DNA of 10,113 nt, taken from assembly GCA_046303115.1 (NCBI GenBank), contig JBKCGZ010000115.1, positions 1 through 10,113 of the forward strand, given 5' to 3'. Of the stretch, positions 1 through 6,186 are shown piece by piece. Both the position numbers and the translations under genes were made by a program. The notes beneath the pieces are model-generated. The model worked only from the letters and a program-made list of their open reading frames with translations. It ran no database searches and was not told the DNA's origin. Numbering within the stretch: position 1 is the stretch's first letter; each line of letters starts with the position of its first letter. This stretch comes from CAINEC01 sp046303115 (GTDB lineage Bacteria > Bacteroidota > Bacteroidia > AKYH767-A > OLB10).

Positions 1-36
1 AGGTCTGGGGTTAGGGTTTGCAAGGTATTAATATTA

Positions 37-177
37 CGCTCCTACGGAGCTACGATTATTGCGCTCCTACGGAGCTATTTTTATTTCGCCCCGCTGGGGC
101 TATAATTATTACGCTCCTACGGAGCTATTATTTTATCGCCCCTAAAGGGGCTATTGATTTTGTCCTATTTTAGAGCT
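37..177 (+). repeat. Left array of 25-bp-phased palindromic REP-like units
   Basis: Six short imperfect palindromes start at 37, 62, 87, 112, 137 and 162, so the start-to-start distance is 25 bp every time. Three kinds occur. Type A is CGCTCCTACGGAGCT (37-51, 62-76, 112-126), type B is CGCCCCGCTGGGGCT (87-101), and type B' is CGCCCCTAAAGGGGCT (137-152). The copy at 162-177 is degenerate. Each folds into a 5-bp stem with a 3-4 nt loop. The stem change T to C on one side is matched by A to G on the other, so pairing is preserved. The units are separated by about 10 bp of A/T-rich DNA that is not conserved. The flanking C and T give every unit the same orientation here. Positions 1-36 hold nothing recognisable. 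Such repeats beside an HUH transposase gene resemble REP elements with their RAYT; that link is inference. Confidence 0.85.
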
Positions 178-204
178 ATGATTTAGTTATTGAATTATTA
201 TAGT

Positions 205-270
205 AGCTCCATAGGAGCGCTATAATAATTGATTGATGATTATAGTTATTGATCGAGCTCCGTAGGAGCG
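205..270 (-). repeat. Two REP-like units in inverted orientation at the transposase 3' end
   Basis: Two further type A units lie on the opposite strand to the left array: AGCTCCATAGGAGCG at 205-219 (one base different from the others) and AGCTCCGTAGGAGCG at 256-270. They are 51 bp apart, about two of the 25-bp periods. No convincing unit sits between them. The second lies inside the transposase coding sequence and encodes part of its C-terminus. On the transposase sense strand both read CGCTCC-TAC/TAT-GGAGCT. With the opposite-facing degenerate unit at 162-177, the unit at 205-219 forms an inverted pair, as in REPIN-type arrangements. Confidence 0.8.
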
Positions 271-731
271 CCACCAATCTCCTCAAATAAGTATTCTTCT
301 TTATAATCGATGTCATATGCTTGTAAGAACTCGATATACTCCTTCCTGAATTTTGTTGTTTGATGATGCTCTTCCTGGTGTGCAATATAATTACAAATAA
401 TATTTACCTGAGACGCACCTACAGAAAAGGCTCCGAATCCATTTTGCCACTCGAATTTTCCTTGCACCAATTTCTTTTCATTTATCCATCTCGAAGAATT
501 AGCTTTTATATCACGAACTAAATCGGATAAATTACAATCAGGTTTTATTCCTAACAAAATATGAATGTGATCTTCAACACCATTAACAATCATCAATTTT
601 TGTCCTTTGTTTGTGATAATTCCAGTTATATATTGAAATAATTCATCACGCCATGATTTGGAAATGACACACGCCCTTCGCTTAACGGCGAATACTACAT
701 GAATGTAGAGCTGGGTATAGGTGTTGGCCAT
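246..731 (-). CDS. IS200-like / REP-associated HUH (Y1) transposase
   Basis: This is a 161-residue single-domain protein of the Y1 transposase family (IS200/IS605 TnpA and the RAYT proteins). These enzymes nick single-stranded DNA at hairpins through a 5'-phosphotyrosine intermediate. The HUH metal-binding motif is H55-I56-H57 in DHIHILLG. The likely nucleophile is Y115 in the helix ICNYIAHQEEHH, preceded by the family-typical stretch WQNGFGAFSVG (residues 95-105). Length is normal for the family and all catalytic residues are present, so the gene looks intact. No TnpB-like accessory gene is next to it. A repeat hairpin (743-757) lies 11 nt upstream of the ATG, and another unit (256-270) encodes residues A155 to L159 near the C-terminus. 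The gene is co-oriented with icmF upstream. Whether it is an active mobile element or a resident REP-maintaining enzyme cannot be decided from one locus. Confidence 0.9.
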   Translation of the reverse strand: MANTYTQLYIHVVFAVKRRACVISKSWRDELFQYITGIITNKGQKLMIVNGVEDHIHILLGIKPDCNLSDLVRDIKANSSRWINEKKLVQGKFEWQNGFGAFSVGASQVNIICNYIAHQEEHHQTTKFRKEYIEFLQAYDIDYKEEYLFEEIGGAPTELDQ

Positions 732-742
732 AATTAATATTA

Positions 743-833
743 CGCCCCGCTGGGGCTATTTATATAACGCTCCTACGGAGCTTTCGTTATTTCGCCCCTA
801 ACGGGGCTATGAGTATTTCGCTCCTACGGAGCT
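743..833 (+). repeat. Right array of 25-bp-phased palindromic REP-like units
   Basis: Four units lie between the transposase start codon and the icmF stop codon: type B at 743-757, type A at 768-782, type B' (CGCCCCTAACGGGGCT) at 793-808 and type A at 819-833. Starts are 25, 25 and 26 bp apart; the extra base follows the B' unit, which is one base longer. Orientation is the same as in the left array. The order B-A-B' over 66 bp (743-808) is identical to that at 87-152 on the other side of the gene, while the spacers differ. On the minus strand the hairpins are not followed by a U-run, so they are not standard terminators, although they lie only 6 nt beyond the icmF stop codon. Confidence 0.85.
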
Positions 834-839
834 GGGTTT

Positions 840-3800
840 TTACATATTTCGTCTGTACTGACCACCAACTTCGAATAAGGATTTGGTGATTTGACCGAGA
901 CTGCAATATTTACTTACTTCCATCATCACTTCAAACATGTTTTTGTTTTGAATAGCCGTGACTTGTAAATCGCGAAGTAAATGCGCCGCTTTGTCTTGAT
1001 GCGCCTTATGCAAATTATTCAACATGTTAATCTGGAATTCTTTTTCTTCCGTTGTTGCACGAATAACTTCTTTCGGTGTTACCGTCGGAGATCCTTTCGA
1101 TGATAAGAAAGTATTTACTCCGATAATCGGATATTCACCTGTATGTTTTAACATTTCATAATGCAATGACTCTTCCTGAATCTTTCCACGTTGATACATC
1201 GTTTCCATTGATCCTAATACACCACCACGCTCTGTAATGCGATCAAACTCTGTCAACACTGCTTCTTCAACTAACTCCGTTAATTCTTCAATGATGAATG
1301 AGCCTTGCAACGGATTCTCATTCTTGGCTAATCCTAATTCACGATTAATGATTAACTGAATAGCCATCGCACGACGAACTGATTCTTCTGTAGGTGTTGT
1401 AATCGCTTCATCATATGCATTCGTGTGAAGTGAATTACAGTTATCGTAAATTGCATATAAAGCTTGCAATGTTGTGCGGATATCATTGAAATCAATTTCC
1501 TGCGCATGCAACGAACGACCTGATGTTTGAATATGATATTTCAACATCTGACTTCTTTCATTCGCATTGTATTTTAACTTCATTGCTTTCGCCCAAATAC
1601 GACGAGCAACACGTCCGATTACTGAATATTCCGGATCGATACCGTTACTGAAGAAGAAAGATAGGTTGGGAGCGAAGTCGTTGATGTTCATTCCGCGACT
1701 CACATAGTATTCTACATAAGTAAATCCGTTAGCCAATGTAAATGCTAACTGTGTTATCGGATTAGCACCAGCTTCTGCAATATGATATCCCGAAATAGAA
1801 ACCGAATAGAAATTACGAATCTTATTCTGAATAAAATAGTCCTGCATATCGCCCATCAAACGCAATGCGAATTCTGTCGAGAAAATACAAGTGTTTTGCG
1901 CCTGATCTTCTTTCAATATATCCGCTTGAACAGTGCCTCTTACTTGCGCAATCGTATCTGCTTTTATTTTCTGATACACATCTGCAGGTAGAACAGCATC
2001 ACCTGTAACGCCCAACAACATCAAACCTAATCCGTTATTACCTTCTGGCAATGGTCCATTGTAAGTTGGACGAGGTAATCCTTTCTCTTTGAAGATAGTA
2101 TTTATCTTTTCGTTAACGCTATCCGTTAGTCCGTTTTGCTGAATGTAAATTTCACATTGCTGATCGATAGCTGCATTCATGAAAAATCCGGTTAACATAG
2201 CAGCAGGACCGTTGATAGTCATACTTACTGATGTTTTTGGGTCAGCCAAATTAAATCCGCTGTATAATTTCTTCGCATCATCTAAACAACAAATGCTCAC
2301 ACCAGCATTACCAATCTTACCGTAAATATCCGGACGATAATCAGGATCGTGACCATACAATGTAACTGAATCGAAGGCTGTGCTCAAACGATGAGCAGGC
2401 ATACCTAATGAAACGTAATGGAAACGACGATTCGTTCTTTCTGGTCCGCCTTCACCCGCAAACATACGCGTAGGATCTTCGCCTTCACGCTTGAATGGGA
2501 ATACACCAGCGGTATAGGGAAATTCTCCTGGAACGTTTTCTTGTAACATCCAGTTTAACTGCTCGCCCCAAGCTTCAAAGCGAGGAACGGAAACTTTTGG
2601 AATACGCGACTTTGATAAAGACTCATAGTGCGTTTTAATCTTGATTTCTTTATCACGCACTTTGAAGATGTAATAATCGTTTTTATAGGCTTGAATTTTA
2701 GAACTGAAATTCTCCAGCATCTTACGATTCGTTCCATCTAATTTCAATTCCCACTCTGCATACGCTGATTTTAAAACATCAATTGCTTTGTCTTTATCAG
2801 CTACCTTCAAATCTGAAAGCGCATCCATGGCTTTATGAATACCGAATAACTTTTGTGCAACTTCTGATTGATCTTTTGCCCACTTATCGTATGCGCGATT
2901 ATTCTCAGCAATCTCGCTTAGGTAACGCGTGCGATGAGGAGGGATGATGTAAATCTTCTCCGACATTTCATCCGTCACTTGAAAAGAAGAAACTAGTTTA
3001 CCATTCGACTTCTGATTCAGATGATCCATGATTGCTTTGTACAAGCGGTTCATTCCGGGATCGTTGAATTGAGAGGCGATAGTACCGAATACAGGAAGCG
3101 ATTCATCATCGGCATCCCATAAATTATGATTGCGTTTAAATTGCTTTTTCACATCACGAATCGCATCCAATGCACCACGCTTATCAAACTTATTTAGGGC
3201 AATGATATTCGCGAAGTCGAGCATATCAATTTTCTCTAATTGCGTCGCAGCTCCGTATTCAGGAGTCATTACATACAGACTCATATCGCTATGCTCGGTA
3301 ATTTCAGTATCACTCTGACCAATACCCGAAGTTTCTAAAATGATTAAATCAAATCCAGCAGCCTTTACAACTTCAACAGCTTCTTTCACATATTTGGAAA
3401 GAGCAAGATTACTCTGACGCGTAGCTAACGAACGCATATACACGTGATCGTTATTGATGGCGTTCATACGAATACGATCGCCCAGTAATGCTCCACCTGT
3501 TTTACGCTTTGATGGATCTACGGAGATGATAGCGATGTTTTTATCTTTAAAATCGACATTAAAGCGACGAACCAATTCATCCACCAAAGAAGATTTACCT
3601 GCTCCACCAGTCCCTGTAATCCCTAAAACAGGAGTTGAGGAAGTATCAGAAAGCTTTTTAATTTCAGGATGTAATTTGGCAAACTCATCAGGATTATTTT
3701 CAGCAGCTGAAATCAAACGAGCAACAGCATAATGATTTTTAGGAGAGATAGCAGAAAGTTCATCCTTTAAATTTTGTCCCGTTGCAAAATCACACTTCTC

Positions 3801-4220
3801 CAACATATCGTTAATCATGCCTTGCAAGCCCATCGCGCGACCATCATCAGGATGATAGATGCGAGAAATACCGTATTCGTGAAGCTCTTTAATTTCTTCG
3901 GGAAGGATAGTTCCGCCACCACCACCAAAAATGCGGATATGTCCACAACCTCTTTCCTTCAACAAATCGAACATATACTTGAAGTATTCCATATGTCCGC
4001 CTTGGTAAGATGTCATCGCAATTGCATTCGCATCCTCTTCGATTGCACAATTCACTACTTCGTTTACACTACGATCGTGACCAAGGTGAATCACCTCAGC
4101 ACCACTGCTTTGCATAATACGGCGCATGATATTGATAGAAGCATCATGTCCATCGAAAAGAGAGGCTGCAGTAACAATTCTGATTTTATTTTTAGGCTGA
4201 TAAGGAGTTTGATCCATCAT
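840..4220 (-). CDS. icmF: IcmF: fused adenosylcobalamin-dependent isobutyryl-CoA mutase with G-protein chaperone domain
   Basis: This 1126-residue cytoplasmic enzyme interconverts isobutyryl-CoA and n-butyryl-CoA by a radical carbon-skeleton rearrangement. Domains in order: a B12-binding Rossmann domain (about 12-145) with lower-ligand H25 in DGHDAS and a glycine-rich stretch at 99-103; a MeaB-like GTPase (about 197-400) with Walker A G203-TGGAGKS-210, the MeaB signature DPSKRKTGGALLGDR from 235, ETSGIGQSD (296-304) and base-recognition N343-K-F-D346; a helical linker (about 400-560); and the substrate-binding barrel (about 565-1040) with H813 in SISGYHIAEAGA. By alignment with methylmalonyl-CoA mutase, the residues that bind the substrate carboxylate there (Y89 and R207 in P. 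shermanii) are F587 and Q775 here. That is the isobutyryl-CoA pattern and argues against a methylmalonyl-CoA mutase. The spacing of 188 residues against 118 shows an insertion within the barrel, around 688-760. Translation starts at the first of two consecutive ATGs; either is possible. Confidence 0.92.
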   Translation of the reverse strand: MMDQTPYQPKNKIRIVTAASLFDGHDASINIMRRIMQSSGAEVIHLGHDRSVNEVVNCAIEEDANAIAMTSYQGGHMEYFKYMFDLLKERGCGHIRIFGGGGGTILPEEIKELHEYGISRIYHPDDGRAMGLQGMINDMLEKCDFATGQNLKDELSAISPKNHYAVARLISAAENNPDEFAKLHPEIKKLSDTSSTPVLGITGTGGAGKSSLVDELVRRFNVDFKDKNIAIISVDPSKRKTGGALLGDRIRMNAINNDHVYMRSLATRQSNLALSKYVKEAVEVVKAAGFDLIILETSGIGQSDTEITEHSDMSLYVMTPEYGAATQLEKIDMLDFANIIALNKFDKRGALDAIRDVKKQFKRNHNLWDADDESLPVFGTIASQFNDPGMNRLYKAIMDHLNQKSNGKLVSSFQVTDEMSEKIYIIPPHRTRYLSEIAENNRAYDKWAKDQSEVAQKLFGIHKAMDALSDLKVADKDKAIDVLKSAYAEWELKLDGTNRKMLENFSSKIQAYKNDYYIFKVRDKEIKIKTHYESLSKSRIPKVSVPRFEAWGEQLNWMLQENVPGEFPYTAGVFPFKREGEDPTRMFAGEGGPERTNRRFHYVSLGMPAHRLSTAFDSVTLYGHDPDYRPDIYGKIGNAGVSICCLDDAKKLYSGFNLADPKTSVSMTINGPAAMLTGFFMNAAIDQQCEIYIQQNGLTDSVNEKINTIFKEKGLPRPTYNGPLPEGNNGLGLMLLGVTGDAVLPADVYQKIKADTIAQVRGTVQADILKEDQAQNTCIFSTEFALRLMGDMQDYFIQNKIRNFYSVSISGYHIAEAGANPITQLAFTLANGFTYVEYYVSRGMNINDFAPNLSFFFSNGIDPEYSVIGRVARRIWAKAMKLKYNANERSQMLKYHIQTSGRSLHAQEIDFNDIRTTLQALYAIYDNCNSLHTNAYDEAITTPTEESVRRAMAIQLIINRELGLAKNENPLQGSFIIEELTELVEEAVLTEFDRITERGGVLGSMETMYQRGKIQEESLHYEMLKHTGEYPIIGVNTFLSSKGSPTVTPKEVIRATTEEKEFQINMLNNLHKAHQDKAAHLLRDLQVTAIQNKNMFEVMMEVSKYCSLGQITKSLFEVGGQYRRNM

Positions 4221-4281
4221 AATTTTAGGGCGTAAAATACGAGTGCGAAATTAGGAAAATTAAGGGAGAAAAATAATGGTT

Positions 4282-4398
4282 TAATGTGCTAATGAGATAA
4301 TGTGCTAATCTGCTCCCGAGGCTTCGCGATGAGTTAATATGCTATCAGTTCGCGGAAAAAATATGGGCAAATTAGCAAATTAGCAGATTGGCAAATTA
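4282..4398. repeat. Inverted array of 8-bp TAATNTGC / GCAAATTA units in the icmF-sucD intergenic region
   Basis: Four tandem 8-mers on the left (4282-4313: TAATGTGC, TAATGAGA, TAATGTGC, TAATCTGC) face four on the right (4367-4398: GCAAATTA twice, GCAGATTG, GCAAATTA). The left arm 4281-4314 matches the reverse complement of the right arm at 26 of 34 positions by my hand alignment. The pair could therefore form a long cruciform or RNA stem around a central loop of about 50 nt. A further related 8-mer, TAATATGC, lies in the loop at 4335-4342. The array lies between two divergent genes and upstream of both start codons. Similar ATTAGCAAATTAGC runs are, to my knowledge, seen in other Bacteroidota intergenic regions, but no function is assigned. 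The rest of 4221-4444 holds only weak promoter-like motifs. Confidence 0.75.
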
Positions 4399-4444
4399 AT
4401 AATCCTTTTTTTACTAAATTCGCAGCACAATTTTAAAGAATAGT

Positions 4445-5329
4445 ATGAGCGTTTTAGTTAATATAGATAGTCGCGTTATCGTTCAGGGATTTACTGGGAA
4501 CGAAGGAACATTCCATGCAACGCAAATGATTGAATACGGAACCAATTTAGTTGGTGGTGTGACTCCTGGAAAGGGTGGTTCTACTCACTTAGATCGTCCG
4601 GTATTTAATACAGTAGCGGATGCAGTAGTGCAAGCACAAGCAAATGTTTCTATCATTTTCGTTCCGCCGGCTTTTGCTGCGGATGCAATTATGGAAGCTG
4701 CTGAAGCAGGAATTAAAATCATCATTTGTATCACAGAAGGAATTCCTACTCGTGATATGATTGTGGTTAAAGAATATTTAAAAGGTCGTGATTGCCGTTT
4801 AATCGGACCAAATTGTCCAGGGGTAATTACACCAGGAGAAGCGAAAGTGGGTATTATGCCAGGATTCGTATTTCACAAAGGAAGAGTAGGTATCGTTTCT
4901 AAATCAGGAACCCTTACTTATGAAGCGGCTGATCAGATTGCGAAAGCAGGATTAGGTGTATCAACAGCTATCGGAATTGGTGGTGATCCAATCATCGGAA
5001 CTACCACTCGTGAAGCAGTTGAATTATTCATGAATGACCCTGAAACTGATGCAATCATCATGATTGGTGAGATTGGTGGTGGACTAGAAGCAGAAGCTGC
5101 AAACTGGATTAAAGCAACAGGAAATAAGAAACCAGTTGTTGGGTTTATCGCAGGACAAACAGCGCCTCCGGGAAGAAGAATGGGACATGCTGGTGCTATC
5201 GTTGGTGGTGCTGATGATACAGCGGCTGCTAAGATGCGCATCATGCGTGAGTGCGGAATCCATGTAGTTGATTCTCCGGCAATGATTGGAACTACAATGG
5301 CGGAAGTATTAGGAAAAGTATCTGCTTAA
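4445..5329 (+). CDS. sucD: Succinyl-CoA synthetase (succinate-CoA ligase, ADP/GDP-forming) alpha subunit
   Basis: This is the 294-residue alpha subunit of the TCA-cycle enzyme that converts succinyl-CoA to succinate with ATP or GTP formation. It carries the CoA-binding Rossmann domain, with glycine-rich GFTGNEG (15-21) at its start, and the ligase domain. The active-site histidine that is phosphorylated is H248 in GRRMGHAGAIVGG, close to H246 of E. coli. The conserved glutamate is E209 in IGEIGGG, and GPNCPGVITPGE spans 121-132. Length and motifs are full and normal. The beta subunit gene sucC is not adjacent in this window, so the two subunits are presumably encoded apart. The gene is divergent from icmF and ends in an intrinsic terminator 21 nt after the stop codon, so it is probably transcribed alone. 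No Shine-Dalgarno sequence precedes the ATG. Confidence 0.97.
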   Translation: MSVLVNIDSRVIVQGFTGNEGTFHATQMIEYGTNLVGGVTPGKGGSTHLDRPVFNTVADAVVQAQANVSIIFVPPAFAADAIMEAAEAGIKIIICITEGIPTRDMIVVKEYLKGRDCRLIGPNCPGVITPGEAKVGIMPGFVFHKGRVGIVSKSGTLTYEAADQIAKAGLGVSTAIGIGGDPIIGTTTREAVELFMNDPETDAIIMIGEIGGGLEAEAANWIKATGNKKPVVGFIAGQTAPPGRRMGHAGAIVGGADDTAAAKMRIMRECGIHVVDSPAMIGTTMAEVLGKVSA

Positions 5330-5350
5330 TAGCAGTATAGTTTATAGGTT

Positions 5351-5375
5351 AGGGACGAGCAATCGTCCCTTTTTT
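5351..5375 (+). terminator. Intrinsic terminator of sucD
   Basis: A perfect 8-bp stem AGGGACGA / TCGTCCCT (5351-5358 and 5363-5370) closes a GCAA tetraloop. It is followed directly by a T-run (5370-5375) and further T-rich sequence. The stop codon of the convergent barrel gene (5374-5376) falls within the T-run. On the minus strand the hairpin lacks a following U-tract, so it should terminate mainly sucD transcripts. Confidence 0.93.
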
Positions 5376-6123
5376 ATTTTAATCCGAAAGGAACAATTAC
5401 CCAATGTAAGCCTACATTTACGCCTGTGAAAATGCGTGATGATTTAGCATAGCTAACGTCTCCATTTTCATTTATATTACTTGAATAAGTGTTTAGGCTG
5501 ATTTGTTCCGTCAATAATTTTATCAATAGATCTTCTTTGCTCAGATTTGAATAATCGGTTGTTACATCTGTAAACATATAACCAGCGCGGCCTTCAATAC
5601 TGATCATAATTTTTCTTGAGATCTTAATATCCCAGCCTAAACCTCCAACGGCAGAAATTCCGAAATCATTAAAATCCTTTTTAAAATCTTTGTCGGAATA
5701 GTTCAAACTTCCATCACTATTCAAAACAGTTTCTTTCGCAGAAAGCAGTCGAGAAATCATAGGACCAACTTCGAAATGAAGTCCAATTCTGTTTTTTCGT
5801 TTTAGTAAAAAAGGAATATCAAGATAGGTAAATTCCGCCTCTCCATTAAAAGTATTGGTTGCATCAACAAGTGTATACTTCTGATTTTGATTTGCTAATA
5901 AAAAATCAGTAGTAATACCCCATTTCTTCGTGAACATAAAATTCAGTTGAGCTCCAAAACTATTTGCATGGGTTTTAACATAGTCGACCTGATCAAAAAT
6001 ATTCTTATTATAAAGGGCGGTATTATTATATGCCAGCTTTGCACCAATACTTAAACGCTGAGCCTGACAGTTAAAAAGGGCGAATAAAAACGCCATGGTA
6101 AAAATGAGTTTAGTTGATTTCAT
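5374..6123 (-). CDS. Outer-membrane beta-barrel protein (PorT-like), downstream paralogue
   Basis: This 249-residue exported protein has an N-terminal signal peptide (basic K2-K5, a hydrophobic stretch to F17, cleavage probably near C-Q-A-Q, residues 19-22). The rest alternates amphipathic strands and turns, as in small Bacteroidota porin-family barrels (OMP_b-brl type). It is clearly a paralogue of the gene just upstream at 6187-6951. The two share the N-terminal strand (IGAKLAYNNTALYN against IGLKGAFNYTALFN), YLDIPFLLKR, the VGP..S.L.SAKET block, YSDKDFKKDFNDFGIS, GYMFTDVTTDYS and a final R.(F/W).G(V/L)N(V/I)GL strand. C19 is not in a lipobox, because the preceding residues are L-F-N, so I do not call it a lipoprotein. 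Function beyond membrane barrel is unknown. A terminator lies between it and its upstream paralogue, leaving only about 12 nt before the ATG. Confidence 0.85.
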   Translation of the reverse strand: MKSTKLIFTMAFLFALFNCQAQRLSIGAKLAYNNTALYNKNIFDQVDYVKTHANSFGAQLNFMFTKKWGITTDFLLANQNQKYTLVDATNTFNGEAEFTYLDIPFLLKRKNRIGLHFEVGPMISRLLSAKETVLNSDGSLNYSDKDFKKDFNDFGISAVGGLGWDIKISRKIMISIEGRAGYMFTDVTTDYSNLSKEDLLIKLLTEQISLNTYSSNINENGDVSYAKSSRIFTGVNVGLHWVIVPFGLK

Positions 6124-6133
6124 GACTTAAAGG

Positions 6134-6165
6134 TAATAAAAAAGGGCAATCAAATGACTGCCCTT
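6134..6165 (-). terminator. Intrinsic terminator between the two barrel genes
   Basis: Read on the minus strand, AAGGGCA (from 6165 to 6159) pairs with TGCCCTT (6148 to 6142). The stem extends inward to about 11 bp with one G-T pair, leaving a 2-4 nt loop. A T-run follows at 6141-6136. It lies about 20 nt past the stop codon of the upstream barrel gene (6187) and ends about 12 nt before the start codon of the downstream one (6123). Confidence 0.9.
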
Positions 6166-6186
6166 ACAATATAACTTGAAATTAGA

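Noticed and set aside
37..177. CRISPR array, suggested by regular 25-bp spacing
   Set aside because: Repeats are only 15-16 bp palindromes of several types, spacers are about 10 bp of simple A/T sequence, and no cas gene is present.
743..833. Repeat hairpins as intrinsic terminators for icmF
   Set aside because: Stems are only 5 bp and none is followed by a U-tract on the minus strand.
37..833. A complete IS200/IS605 insertion sequence with defined ends
   Set aside because: No tnpB and no clear left and right end pair or target site can be recognised; the repeats recur many times and do not mark two ends uniquely.
840..4220. Methylmalonyl-CoA mutase
   Set aside because: The fused G-protein domain and F587/Q775 in place of Tyr/Arg indicate isobutyryl-CoA mutase.
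3774..4235. Plus-strand open frame of 153 codons opposite the 5' part of icmF
   Set aside because: It lies antisense within a well-supported gene and its translation shows no domain, signal or family resemblance.
4246..4253. Promoter -7 box for icmF (minus-strand TAATTTCG) and the similar TAAATTCG at 4415-4422 before sucD
   Set aside because: Each is one base off consensus but neither has a TTTG box at the right distance, so they are not listed as promoters.
4933..5244. Minus-strand open frame of 103 codons within sucD
   Set aside because: It is a shadow of the sucD coding frame, with a low-complexity Pro/Ala/Ile-rich translation.
6058..6123. Lipoprotein signal with C19 in the downstream barrel protein
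   Set aside because: Residues before the cysteine (L-F-N) do not fit a lipobox; ordinary signal peptidase cleavage after Q-A is more likely.
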